Below are positions 10,044-20,789 of a stretch of DNA of 27,650 nucleotides, piece by piece. Location: positions 47,508 to 75,157 of the forward strand of contig MNCI01011933.1 in the NCBI GenBank assembly GCA_015680685.1. The letters are read 5' to 3'. This DNA comes from Gnetum montanum (Eukaryota; Streptophyta; Gnetopsida; Gnetales; Gnetaceae). Numbering within the stretch: position 1 is the first letter of the stretch; each line of letters starts with the position of its first letter. The notes below the pieces were generated by a model. The model was not told where the DNA came from. It searched no databases and saw only the letters and a list, made by a program, of their open reading frames with translations. The translations under genes and the position numbers were made by a program.

Positions 10044-10859
10044 TGATGAGCAGTGAGGTACCCCTACATCGAACCATACAAATTACAAGTGTTCATGCAT
10101 GATCTGGTCAAATTCCATGGATGGGACTAGTTGTGGCATCTAGATTGCTATGCCTTGATCATAATTCCTTGTCTTCCCACTTGGACTAGCGGTAGCTTTG
10201 TCACATATGGTTTAGTCCAGAGTGAGGCATATGATTTTTATTATTTTATATTTTATAAGTTTAATAACCTAGAATAAGAATGAAAGGTAGAAGAATTTAA
10301 TATCTAATTAATCTACTACTTAGCTAGCCTAACACAAGTACTCATTTCCACTCCCTAAACACATTCTAAATGCATGTAGCACTGCTGGGTTACCAAGTGC
10401 TACATGTATGCTCAAAGTGGTTGTGTTTGTGTTCATTAACAATTGAAATTAATTGCTCAATTAACATGCATTAAAGTAAAGAGCATGCATAATAAATGCA
10501 TTGAAAGAAACATTAATCTATTCTCAATGCTGTAAGGTTTATCAAAAGGGCTCATCTTTATTCCCATCACACTACTATGCTCAGGTAGATTAGTGCTTGA
10601 ATAAAGGTCCATACACACTCAAACTTCTACTATGGGAACTCAAAAATATTCTAACTCTAAAATGACTAAACTATAACAACTTCGTTACTCTATGTAAAAA
10701 CTAACTAAAAACTATATGCAAACCATGTGCCCAAGCACTATATTTATAGGCCAACATGCATGCCACAATATTGGATATTAAACATCACTTCCAAGCCTCG
10801 ATATTGGGTATCCAATATTGGATACCTAATATCGAAGCCAAGCAAAACATAGTTCATCA
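10044..10859 (-). repeat. 3' LTR of element D
   Basis: 816 bp, aligned along its length with 15499-16294. It has TATAAATA at 10748-10741 (minus) and a 36-bp near-perfect palindrome at 10799-10834 (one mismatched pair, centre AATATT) just upstream of it. It has lost one copy of the duplicated TTGGTAA motif that the partner LTR keeps. No strong polypurine tract is visible beside its sense start at 10860-10880. Confidence 0.9.
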
Positions 10860-13074
10860 TACCTCAATGACTGAATGAAACCCGTCCTCAAGTGAACAAT
10901 AGGAGGAACAAGTCCCTTACATAATATTGGGAAGGTATGGGATTATTGACTAACATGCAAACTACTAACTAACTCTGAGTATCGCATTACAAAATTTTAT
11001 TTGAGTGGATGAATACAAAATGGTAGAGTGGCAAAAATACTGGACAAACATTAAAGATTACAAAATTTATAGAAGTCTTCAAAAATCCACTGAAGATGAT
11101 TTTTCTTGTTCTCGCTAGCGGTGGCAAAATTTTAATCTTGATTTTTATGTTAATGCTTCTCTGGTTATGCAAAACATTCTTGAAGGATGAACTAAAATTT
11201 CTTCTCATCACCCCATGGATCTAGCAAACATGCGAAGTTTGAGCTATTATCTTGTATGTGCTATGATTTGTCCATGGGCATATCCTTTGTTGTCATCCCC
11301 TTGGCTTCATTTTCATGCCTAGCAAAAGACCTTCTTCCTTAGGAATTTCTGTTAGCATCACCTATAGTCACCAAAGGATCAACATTAGTTTTGGTAAATT
11401 TTCCTTAATAACTAACCTTTTTTTGGATCCCTTAGTTTTTGTTTAAGCACAAGGTGGTTACAGCATGCTATGCCCAAGACTATGAGGTAACTAAACTCAT
11501 CAAGTTCACATTATTTTGATCAATTACTATTAGTTACCATGATGTTCAAAAATAGGATGCGAGAAAAATTTCAAAGCAAACATCCCTAACCCTCGTGACT
11601 AATAAGCATAACTCTGGAAGCACATGAATTTTCAAATAATTAAAACCAAAGGTCTAATTTGGAAGATGGCCAAGAAATATTAATGGATATGAAAATAGAA
11701 AAGTAAAAAAAATTAATGAAACAAATGAGAAGTAGTCCCAACAATCATGCATAAATTCAGAGAAACTATCACTAATGTTCTATAAGATGTGAAGGTTAGT
11801 TCAAAGCCATGATTAACAAAAGTTATGCTGCAAGTGGATCCTCCCCAAAATAGGCTCCTACCATAATGCCCTTACATAACCACCTTTGTAGAAATCCATG
11901 GGCACTCGAGAAGTTAAATGTAGATCATGCCTTTGTTCGAAACAACACACAATTGCTATGGTTAGGATGTTGCACTATACTACACAAAATCAAAAGGCTT
12001 ATAATCACATGTAGTAGTGAGGTGAATAATGAAATGAGAAGGGATTGTAGAGATTAGGATGTAAGTTACTTGACCATGTCCACAATAGGTTCTTGTCACA
12101 AGTGTAATTAAAATGATCAAGATACCTGTCCATCCAAGTTCAGACCAAGTCCATATCATGAACAATGACCTCACATCAATGTGTTCCATCCTATCAACCA
12201 CCATGAGTCCACAACCACCTTAAAGAACAATCATCACTCTAAAAAGAGAAGAAAAAAGAAGAAAGAAGGAAGGGCCTTAGTTAGAGGGGTACCTTCAGGC
12301 ACAAGTAACATGTCTTTCCAGCCCCATAACTAGTGCTTGTAGTCCATTATTGTGTCTAAGAAATCTGCTTTGAATTCCCATTATTGTTTTTTTTTTATTT
12401 TTGTCTTTTTCCCTTTTTTTTATTTTTTGTTTTGTGCTTTGTGATTTTATTTTTTTATGGAAACCACACCATGCAAAGATACGGCTTCCTTCTTATTGTT
12501 CGATAGAGGACAAGAGGAAGGAAGTTAAGAAAAGAATCCAACAAGTCCCCTTGAGATCACACCCTTTGCCATCCCACTTGGTTGTTCCCTCTTTCTTCAA
12601 CGTACAATGATCATTGATGAATTTTAGTTTCATAAAAGAAGAACCAAATTGTTTCCATGAAAAAGACCTTTCATTCAAAGAACTAGAGAGATTGATGAGG
12701 TGGTCTCATTACTTTACACAATTATTTACCTAATCATCTTGATAGCATAGCACAAAAACCCAACACAGAGCATTGACTTTTGCATCATGACTTGGCAATA
12801 TTATTAAAAAAACATAAAATACATTCATAAAACATAAAAATAATGACTAAAGAAAGGAGAAAAATATTAAGAAATGAAAAAATATGAAGAATCAGAAAAT
12901 TCTAGAACAAATAAGCAAATCAGTTACTTCCATGCATCTTTGAAACAGTTTTATATTCTCATTTTCAAGCCATTGGGTGTCTTTTGATTTAGTGGCTACT
13001 ACGTAGATTGGCTTTTGCTCACACACTTACTTCTAAACTTTATGGTGGGTTGGTATAGGGGTTGTGTTAATATT
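10860..13074 (-). other. Internal 3' part of D without pol; contains repeat X copy 2
   Basis: No PR, RT, RNase H or integrase motif is seen on either strand. Positions 12640-12960 are AT-rich with sense-strand T tracts, like the untranslated region after B's integrase. Positions 11820-12510 match 2715-3345. A minus-strand coding-like patch at about 12376-12270 keeps LWGWKDML and PLTKALP. The rest (10860-11820) is AT-rich and featureless to me. Either D carries an unidentified extra ORF here, or another element has inserted and decayed inside D. Confidence 0.5.
11820..12510 (-). repeat. Dispersed repeat X, copy 2 (inside D)
   Basis: Matches 2715-3345 in the same orientation; the strongest blocks are 11830-11875, 12270-12360 and 12464-12510. 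The minus-strand translation near 12376-12270 shares FKA, LWGWKDML, EG(T/I)PLTKAL with copy 1 while the DNA between blocks has drifted. That suggests descent from a coding segment rather than from a purely non-coding repeat. Confidence 0.6.
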
Positions 13075-15369
13075 TCAAACTTCTGGTCCAAAACTACATC
13101 CTTTATCATTATTAGTGATGCATGGATTCTTATGTCTCTCTACAATAATAGGTTTATTATTTATGTCTTGTGTTGAAGTGGTAATGGCTATTGGCTTTTG
13201 CATATGATTAGGATATAGTGGTTTTGAAAAGGAAGGCATTGCATCAGATTGGCACTGTGCTAGTTCAGATGATGTGGTTGGTCCATGAGTGCTTTGCTTC
13301 TACCTACAACCTTTCCTAAAGAAGGGACATTTTCAAGTTTGCAGTGGGGACCTACCAGTATCAACATGTTTATGCACATTCATAGCATAAGTGGCATTCA
13401 TTTGTTGATGTTGTGATGCTGAACCTTCCTATGTTGTTGGAGGTAACATATGATGGAGATGAGTATGAGAATATTGAGGATATGATGTAGGGTGAGAGGT
13501 GTGAGGTGGTGATCTCATAAAAGATGTTGTAGGATGATGATATTTGGGAGAGTGGTCGTAGTGATTTGAGGTAGAGGAAGTGGAACTATTCAGGGAAATA
13601 GACTGGTGAATGTAATATTTGTACAGGTTCAACTAATAGGAAGGGTAGGGTTGATATGGTGGTGGCCTTCCCCATGACTGTGGGTGTTGACACTATAGTT
13701 TATGGCTGTGTTAAGGCTGGTAATAAGTCCCCCTAGGATAGTACTATTGATTGTGGGATTGTCTATCATTACTGTGTGACAAAGGAAATCTCCTGGGCAT
13801 ATGCTTCTCTACAAACTTTGAATTTAATGCCCCTATCCAATACTCATGTAGATGCAACAAGATCGGGCAATGACCCTTTGGATGGTCATATATGCAAATG
13901 TCACATCCATTATCTTCATTTGTGGTTGAGTCTATAGCCTCACTTCCTTCAGCTATTTTTCCTATTTGCCAAAAGGTGTTCCTAGTTGTTTCTTAGTTAT
14001 GCTTCTTTCATTTATTATTATTGCTTGGTTCATTTTGCATTGCCTTCTCCTCTACAATTTCTATGCAAGTTTTAACTTTCTCATTCATCCATTTTGACAT
14101 TGTATCCAACTTTTCTTCAAGCTTAACAAGAGAATTTTGTATTAGCAAGGTTCATTGTAAAATCATCTCATCAAGAGCTACCTCTTTTTTCCCATCATAG
14201 ATATGGTCCCTTTTCTTTTAAAGAGTTGGATCCTAGTTATTTTCCTCTACATTTTCTTGTATACATAGCTCTTCTTCTTCTTTTGCCACATGTTGGATTA
14301 ACTTTTGGACCTAAAGGGTTCATAGCTTGTATAATTAACCTAAAGAATACATCCCAAGGATCTTCCTTGTTTCATTATGAAGCCCATCAATGATGTGGAA
14401 GAGCTTCTTTTCCTCAGAGAAACCATGACCTGGGCATTGATTCAGTAGAGGATAATATTTATCTAAGGCCATGTTCAAGGGTTCACGTTATTCTTATCTC
14501 CATCCTTGGATATGTCTCCTCGGGTTGGACACCCTTGCATAGGTTTGGTATTTCTCGTTGAAAAGTTCCAACAATGTGAACCACTGTTGGACTGAGTTTG
14601 GCTTCAATGATCAATACCACACATTGACTGTATTGATTGATGTCCTAGGGAATAGCTTACGCTTTTACCATCCATTTTCAATATTTTACGAGGCACAGAC
14701 ATCATGGAAGGCTTCTATATGATGTTGTGGATCTGAGTCATAGCCTCTTGCAGATTTAGGAATATTATTCATATCAAACCTAGGTAGGCGACTTTCCTTA
14801 CGATGCTTGTGAGGTATCTTAACTACCTTCATGATCTACATTAGGCTCTTAGTGACCAACAAGGGTTCATCATCATCAAACTTGCTATGATGAAAATTTA
14901 TATTTCTGTTTGTTTGATTGTGATGATGCTCATTTTGATGTCTTTGATTTTTCCCTTGGGTTTGATTTGTATCTTTATCTTGACCCCGTAGTGGAGCTCT
15001 ATCTCTATACCTATGTTCATCTTCATTAGAACTAGATGCTAAAGAGGAAGAGGAAGAGGAAGATGAGGAACTAGGAGAATTTTCATGGCTCCTATAGTTC
15101 TCTCCATGGTCCATTGATTTATCTTGTTTAGGTTTACAAAAGGTCCTAGGCCTTGAGGCCCTCCTTGATCTAGAACTTACTCCAACTCCTTTGGGATTGT
15201 CTACACTAGTTGAATGTAGTATTTGAGTGTAATAAGGATCTAAATGAGCATAGGAAACCCCTGCTTGAGGTTGTTCACTCCAGTTTTCTTTAGTATAGAT
15301 CCTATCATTTCTCCTATGAGTGTTTTCATCATGTGATGTAGTTTTGGTCCTATGTGAAGAAGATATCAT
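13075..15369 (-). pseudogene. gag: gag of element D (Athila/Tat-like), decayed
   Basis: From ATG 15369 to a TGA ending at 13075, 765 codons stay in one frame with about twenty internal stops and no net frameshift. The first 177 codons are open and contain an Arg/Ser/His-rich segment with a ten-Ser run (about codons 100-110). Next come the retrotransposon gag domain (RGYDSDPQHH, IEAFHD, then GHGFSEEKKLFHIIDGLHNE at about codons 310-330) and a Lys/Glu-rich coiled-coil-like region. A compact knuckle CDICIYDHPKGHC (CX2CX3HX4C, 13905-13867) precedes a Pro/Ser/Tyr/His-rich tail and a conserved CPFFR near the end. Gag would form the particle that packages element RNA. The start agrees with B, whose gag also begins M-(I)SSSHR. 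The first stop follows DDDEPLLVTKSLM, a phrase shared with C. Confidence 0.85.
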
Positions 15370-15479
15370 TTTGTTTGATAATGTGTGTGACTTAAAATAT
15401 TAATGTTTTCTAAAGATAAATCATTAATACTTTTACAGTGATTGTTTGTGATATAGCTAATATAGATAACTAGCACCAT

Positions 15480-15497
15480 TCCCTAGCAATGGTGCCA
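15480..15497 (-). other. Primer-binding site of D (tRNA-Asp-like)
   Basis: Minus strand TGGCACCATTGCTAGGGA, one base inside the 5' LTR end. Plant tRNA-Asp(GUC) ends CCCCGGCAACGGCGCCA, which would prime at TGGCGCCGTTGCCGGGGA. The four differences are all transitions at CpG positions (G-to-A or C-to-T), as expected from methylation decay. Confidence 0.8.
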
Positions 15498-15498
15498 A

Positions 15499-16294
15499 TG
15501 ATGAGTGACGAGGTACCCCTAAGTCCAACCATATGAATCACAAGTGTTCACGCACAATCTGATCAAATTGCATGGATGGGACTAGTTGTAGCATCTAGGT
15601 TGCTATGCCTTGATCATAGTTCACTATCTTCCCACTTGGATTAGTGGTAGCTTTGTCATGTATATGGTTTAGTCTAGAGTGAGGCATATGATTTTTCTTA
15701 TTTTATATTTTATAAGTTTAATCACCTAGAACAAGAATGAAAGGTAGAGGAATTTAATATCTAATTAATCTACTAGTTAGCTAGCCTAGCACAAGTACCC
15801 ATTCCCACTCCCTGAATACATCCTAAACACATGTAGTGCTACTGGGTTACCAAATGTTAAGTTGTTTTGGGTTACCAAGTGCTACACATATGCTCGAAGT
15901 GGTCATGCTTATGTTCATTAACAATTGAAATTAATTGCTCAATTATCATGCATTAAAGTAAAGCGCATAAATAATAAATGCATTGAAAGAAACATTAATC
16001 TATTCTCAATGCTGCAAGGTTTATTAAAAGGAATCATCTTTATTCCCATCATACTACTATGCTTAGGTATATCAGTGCTCGAACAAAGGTCCATACACAC
16101 TTAGACTCTTACTATGGCCAATCAGAAATATTCTAACTCTAAAATGACTAAACTGTAAGAACTTCATTACTCTATGCAAAAACTAACTAAAAACTATATG
16201 AAAACTGTGTGCCCAAGCACCATATTTATAGTTTGCCACACATGCCACAATATCGGATATCCAACATTAGAGCTAGGCAAAACACGGTTCATCA
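15499..16294 (-). repeat. 5' LTR of element D
   Basis: 796 bp, TGATGAACCG...ACTCATCA in sense orientation. TATAAATA is at 16230-16223. A duplicated motif is kept at about 15845-15890 (two GGGTTACCAA words on the plus strand); the 3' LTR has only one. Most of the large palindrome seen upstream of the TATA box in the 3' LTR is missing here, leaving ATATCGGATATCC-like remains near 16250-16265. Confidence 0.9.
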
Positions 16295-16416
16295 AGGAAG
16301 AAATCATTTTTATTCTAGGAAGTAACTAAAACTGGAGCTTCAACTATAGTTTCTTTTATAACTAAGAAAGCATTTTTGTATTCATCAATCCATGTAATGT
16401 CCTCATCTTTATTTAG
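16295..16416 (-). pseudogene. Ty3/gypsy RT-RNase H junction fragment (element F, 5' part)
   Basis: Minus-strand translation reads DEDITWIDEYKNAF, then VIKETIVEAPVLV, a stop, then NKNDFF. This is the standard gypsy linker after RT (W-x-x-E-x-x-x-A-F...L...APVL), directly before RNase H. It ends at D's 5' LTR and continues at 10043 leftwards, showing that D split one gene. On its right it is cut by the 5' LTR of B at 16417, so the RT of F should lie beyond the B/C block, outside the window. Confidence 0.75.
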
Positions 16417-17288
16417 TGATGAAACATGTTTATCATTGCTTTAATGTTGGGTATGCAACATTGGAGTCACGACGTCGTGTATGCAACATTGGGACCTTGA
16501 TGCAACGTCGTGTACACAACATCAAGGTGTATATTCCAAGGCTATAAATACCATGCCTAGGCTCTAGTTTTCACAATTAGTTTTTTTATCATTTTCTAGT
16601 CAGAGTAGTGAAGCTTTTGCCATTTCTTTTCCTTATAGTTAGAATATTTTCTAAGTGCCCATAGAAGAAGTTTAAGTGTGTATAATTCTTTGTTTGAGCA
16701 CTAATGTACTTGAGTGCAGTAGTGTGATAGGAATAGAATGAACTCTTTTGATAATCCTTGCAGCACTAAGAATAGCTTAATATTTTCTTTATTGCACTTT
16801 ACTTTCTTACTCTTTATTTTAATGCATTTGAATTGAGTGATTTATTTTCAGCAGTTAATGAACACAAGCATGATCACTTTGATCATTCATATAGTACTTG
16901 GTAACCTAGTAATGCTTAATGTTTGGTAGTCTAGCAATGCTATATGTGTTAAGGATGTGTCTAGGAAAGTGTGGTGGTTACTTATGTTAGGCTAGATAGG
17001 CAGTAAACAAGTTAGATTCTAAGTTACTCTACTCTTCATTCTTGTTGTAGGTGATTACATCTATAAAACATAAAATGATAAAAATCATATACCTCAATTA
17101 CACTTAAACCATACCCTTTTTAGCCTCACAAGTGTAGGTGGGAAGACAATGAATGTCCTCAACACCCATTTCACTTCCTAAAAGAGCTAGTGCATTAGAT
17201 AACTATAGGTCCACAAAATTCAATTAGATCGTGCGTAACACCTTAGTGATTCATATGGTTGAGCATAGGAGTACCTCACCGCTAATCA
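16417..17288 (+). repeat. 5' LTR of element B
   Basis: 872 bp, TGATGAAACA...GCTAATCA (expected TCATCA). U3 has a perfect CACGACGTCGTG palindrome at 16468-16479 and an inverted repeat CCTTGATG...CATCAAGG at 16495-16527, followed by TATAAATA at 16543-16550. The TTGGTAACCTAGTAATG doublet (16898 and 16922) and the conserved U5 end (CATATGGTTGAGCATAGGAG, then TACCTCACCG) match the other LTRs. Confidence 0.85.
16543..16550 (+). promoter_or_regulatory. TATA box of element B
   Basis: CTATAAATACC lies 16 bp after the U3 inverted repeat and well upstream of the PBS. The spacing is like that in the other LTRs here. Confidence 0.65.
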
Positions 17289-17289
17289 T

Positions 17290-17307
17290 TGGCACCATTG
17301 CTAGGGA
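17290..17307 (+). other. Primer-binding site of B (tRNA-Asp-like)
   Basis: TGGCACCATTGCTAGGGA, one base after the LTR end. It is identical to the PBS of D, including the same four transitions from the tRNA-Asp complement. The shared changes may therefore be inherited rather than independent decay. Confidence 0.8.
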
Positions 17308-17763
17308 CCCTTTTGTTATTTTTTGTGCTATCTAGGACCTAGTGAAAAGTATTTAAATCATTGGAACAAACCTTAGAGTCATATCTTATTGCTCTATTAC
17401 TTGGTATCAAAACAAAAACTACAATGAATTTGACTACGGTATGAAATGCTCTATTGCTAGTAATGTTCAACTTCACTGTCGTGAACTAGGCTTTCTCAAT
17501 AATATTACCTTTTCCAACTAAATTCTCTTTGAATTAGGTGTATTGATCTCCTTCTTCAGCTGTCGTCCGGGGGGGTGCGATAAGCTTTTGTCTTGTTGTA
17601 GGTTGACTGGGGGGTCATCTTGCAACATTGGGCTCTATTAAGGTTTTGGATTTAATTTTTCTTCTCCAGCTAGCACATCACCTTAACAACCCCCCATATC
17701 TTATTTTATAATTACTACAACAAATTCTTAGAGCACACTATGATTTTTAATCGCTAACTGAAA
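17308..17763 (+). other. Leader of element B between PBS and gag
   Basis: 456 bases without a sustained frame. The leader differs from those of C and D, which resemble each other (ATGGTGCTAGTTAT follows their PBS). It holds two short G runs, CCGGGGGGGTG near 17567 and TGGGGGGTCA near 17609, and a C run CAACCCCCCA near 17690. These could pair or mark the packaging region; no function is shown. Confidence 0.4.
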
Positions 17764-19835
17764 ATGTCTTCTTCTCACAGGAGCGACTCTACCCAAGGCT
17801 AATAGAGTTAATTCGTCAAAGCCTTAATAATATCTAATTATATATACTCATCCTGATGAGTATGTACTAAACGTCACCTTCATCCTACACGAAGATGAAT
17901 AACTATGATGGCATGACATGAAGGGAAACATATTTTTGCCACCCGATTGTGCTGATCTTGCAATGCTCTATCAAATGCTTATATGATGTGGTCTTTAAGA
18001 TCACCATGGGGAGTATATTGTGGAAGATGTTGATGCTAGGGATTATCATCCCACTGAAGCACAACATCTACGGGACCAATAGTTAGAGCAGTGCTATGAA
18101 TTTTCAAAGGGAAAAGGACTCAACAATTCTCCATTCCTATTGTATGAACAAGCTAGTGGGGAATCCTTCTCTAGGGGTTTTTTATTTAATAAAACTCTTC
18201 TCTTTGACTTTGGTGATAGAGGTCAAAACTAGAATCTGCACTCCACAATTCACAATCCTAATTCTAATAATAAGGGATCCAATGACAAAGTTGGACCTAG
18301 AGGGGAAAGTCAAGACAAGAGTGCATACAAGAAGCACAATCATGATTGTGGTTGCGATCATCGAAGAGGAAGTAGTAGGCATCATGATGGTGTTGGTTCT
18401 CCTTGCTCTTTTCCTTCATCATCATCTTCTTCTTCTGGCTTTGACCATGACTGTAAAGGACGAGACCATGATGAAGGTGGTTGTAGTGAATGAAATGATC
18501 GATGGGACCAAAATGATGAAGGTGGTTACAATGAAGGTGGTTGCAGTGAAGATGCATGTGCCTTATAGAACATACAGAATGAGTGGAAAAAATTGAAGTT
18601 GTTCCCCAGGACACTCACCAAAGAAGTGGAAAACTGGTACCGGTCCTTAGAGCTAGAATCTATCAGAAGATGGAGTACCATGCTTGAGTTATTCAATGAT
18701 AAGTATCAAATGTACTCTAGAGTGTCCAACTTAAGAAAGTTAATTCAAGGGTGAAAAAAAGAAACACACAAACCCTTGGATGTTGCCATTGGCCAATACT
18801 ATGCCTTGATGCACAAATGTCTTGGCCATGGTTATTCTCAATTGGTTCAACTTTGCCACATTATAGATGGGCTTCATAATGAAACAAGGAAAACCTTTGG
18901 TGTTTATTCCCAAGGGCAATTGTTAGAACTAACTACCTGTTAGATACAAAGATTAATAGAGAAGGTCACTAAATATGAAGATGAAATAAGAAAAGGAGAA
19001 AGTGTAGTAGAGTACAACTGTAATCCTTCCATTCATAAGAGAGAGGTTCGATTCTGTGATAGTGAGGATGAGTCCATATTTGATGAGGGGATGCATAAGA
19101 AAGCCTTGCCACTCCAACAATTCCAATCTGAACTTACAACCAAGGTTGATTAGTTAAGGTGCTCAATGGATAACAAATTCCAAGTTGTTCTTAAAATTAC
19201 TAAGGAGTCCAAAGAATAAAGTAGTGAGCATGAGCATAAGAGGTGCAAGGAAGCTGAACGTGCATATTACAAAGGTAAGGGTAAGATTGCTACAATAGAA
19301 GAGGTTGCAAACAATGAATCAGATGATGATCATGGATGTGACATCTATTAATACAAACATTCTAAGGGATGTTGTCCTGTTGTGTCATATCTATAGGAGT
19401 TCAGGGTGTATGCCTTACACCCATGACTTACACAAAAGCAAACATCTAGATGGTTACCTTATCCTTAAGGTAATCTCAGGCAGTTCCACCAACAATAACC
19501 ATATTGTCCAAGTGGAGCTCCACTGCAACTGTATGAATAGTATCAATAATGATAGCAACAACAATCATGGGCACTGGCACTGCCAAGATAATAGTACCCT
19601 TATCAGTAGCCTGACCCATATGGTTACCATGTGTAGCAACCCATGACTCCTCCAATCATGTTTCTAATTTCTAACCTCACTACCATCCTTTAGATTATTA
19701 TCAAGCTCCTTTGCCACATGAAAGAATGGATACTACCTCTTATCCTTATCATCCTCCTTTCCCTACACATACTCCTCCTCCAGTTGCATAGCTACTACCT
19801 GCTCCACCAATGTAGGGTGAACTGCCTACTTAACT
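17764..19835 (+). pseudogene. gag: gag of element B, decayed
   Basis: ATG 17764 opens MSSSHRSDSTQG, the same start as D, but stops and frameshifts follow at once. From about 18581 one frame shows the gag domain: EWKKLKLFPRTL, NWYRSLE, PLDVAIGQYYALMHKC, then GHGYSQ and HIIDGLHNETRK. The corresponding N-terminal words seen in C and D (GYDSDPQ) are replaced by a short GAAGGTGG(T) repeat at 18470-18550. The knuckle region at about 19337-19375 keeps the first Cys, the His and the last Cys, but the second Cys is Tyr followed by a stop. A Pro/Tyr/His-rich tail (YPYHPPFPTHTPPP, 19737-19780) matches the tails of C and D. Confidence 0.75.
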
Positions 19836-19999
19836 GCAACAATGCAATGCTACAAGGGTTGTTAATTTGTAATCCAATAATCAATCAAAGGATTCGAATG
19901 CCTGATAAAAAAATACCTTTCTTTCGACCTCGTAGTCCACCTAAAGCCTTTACCCACACTGGCAATTGACAACCCTACTCTTGTTTCTTCCTCCATATC

Positions 20000-20430
20000 A
20001 AATTCCTTCAAGCCTTCTTCAAACCAAAACCTATCAAGGACTCATTCTATAATTATTACTCACACTATGTCTGATTGAATCTATGCAGGAAATCTTCCCA
20101 AGAAATTAGCCAATCCTAGAAGTCCTCTAATTTATTTGCAAATTACTAGAAACAAATCATGCAAGGCTCTTCTTGATTCAGGTTTTGCAGTTAATTTGAT
20201 TTCTCATGAGATGTACACTACCTAGAACCTATCTTCTCTTAAGAAGAGTAACATCAAATTAGAATTGGTAGACTAGTCCATCACTATTCCATTGAGACTG
20301 GTAGAAGACATTATGACCACTATCTGTGGGTGGTCTTATCTTGTTGATTTCTTGGTAGTCAAAGTAGAGAACTATAAAGGGGATTTCCCAATCATAATAG
20401 TAAGGGCATAGCTGAGCACCATCGATGCAA
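20000..20430 (+). pseudogene. Aspartic protease region of B
   Basis: In one frame: NPRSPLIYLQ, then KALLDSGFAVNLI with the catalytic Asp-Ser-Gly at 20176-20184, the family's LLDSG-A-x-x-NLI pattern. Stops lie on both sides. The protease would cut the Gag-Pol polyprotein. It is followed by the tether that leads to RT. Confidence 0.7.
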
Positions 20431-20789
20431 CAATGGACATCAAAGATCTTTCCCTAGAGATATCTAAAGAAAATACATTTGAAAAGATCAAGAAGAAAAG
20501 AGTCTCATGCATCACGTACAGCAATACAGGGTGCAATTATGTGCAAAAATTTTGGACCATCAAGCAAGCATCTATCTTTTCATGCAAACAATGTGCACTA
20601 GAAGTAGAAATTCAAAGGTGTCTGTATGCAGTAGCCACAAAATAGGAGGGCACCTAGTGATTGACCATTGATTCAGAAAGCAACACACTTTGCATGGAAC
20701 TAATTGAGCTCCTGACATGTGCATACATCACAGGCATGAATGAACTTGAGCAAGTTCATCACTAACTCTCTAATGATACAAATGATGAT
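20431..20789 (+). other. Protease-RT spacer of element B
   Basis: Decayed polyprotein linker with no domain. It contains a 70-codon open stretch (20433-20645), rich in Lys and Cys, without recognisable motifs. Such a poorly conserved spacer is usual between PR and RT in Athila-like elements. Confidence 0.45.

Larger units (their letters stand above)
10044..16294 (-). mobile_element. Element D: Athila-like, gag-only LTR retrotransposon
   Basis: A complete LTR-internal-LTR structure on the minus strand, 6251 bp. The 5' LTR is 15499-16294, PBS 15497-15480, gag 15369-13075, then about 2.2 kb without recognisable pol, and the 3' LTR is 10859-10044. Both LTRs are bounded by TGATGA(A)...TCATCA. The flanks are AGAAG (10039-10043) and AGGAAG (16295-16300), a plausible 5-bp target duplication with one extra base. 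It interrupts the RT-RNase H junction of element F. With no protease, RT or integrase it would have needed enzymes from a relative, so it was probably non-autonomous or suffered an old pol deletion. The LTRs differ at about 17 of the first 120 aligned bases by hand count, so the insertion is old. Confidence 0.85.

Noticed and set aside
12493-12678. Open frame on the minus strand (and 12401-12610 plus)
   Set aside because: Short, opposite-strand overlapping frames inside D's pol-less region with no motif; left within the description of that region.
15480-15497. tRNA-like sequences at the PBS sites as tRNA genes
   Set aside because: Only the 18-nt primer complement is present; there is no cloverleaf sequence around it.
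18096-18596. 166-codon open frame on the plus strand (and overlapping minus-strand frames 18182-18385, 18297-18614)
   Set aside because: Overlaps B's gag in the wrong frame. The gag-matching words are in another frame, and the overlap has low-complexity GAAGGTGG repeats that keep several frames open.
19305-19969. Open frames 19305-19646 and 19718-19969
   Set aside because: Out of frame with the knuckle and Pro/Tyr-rich tail of B's gag; they look like shadows of that decayed gene.
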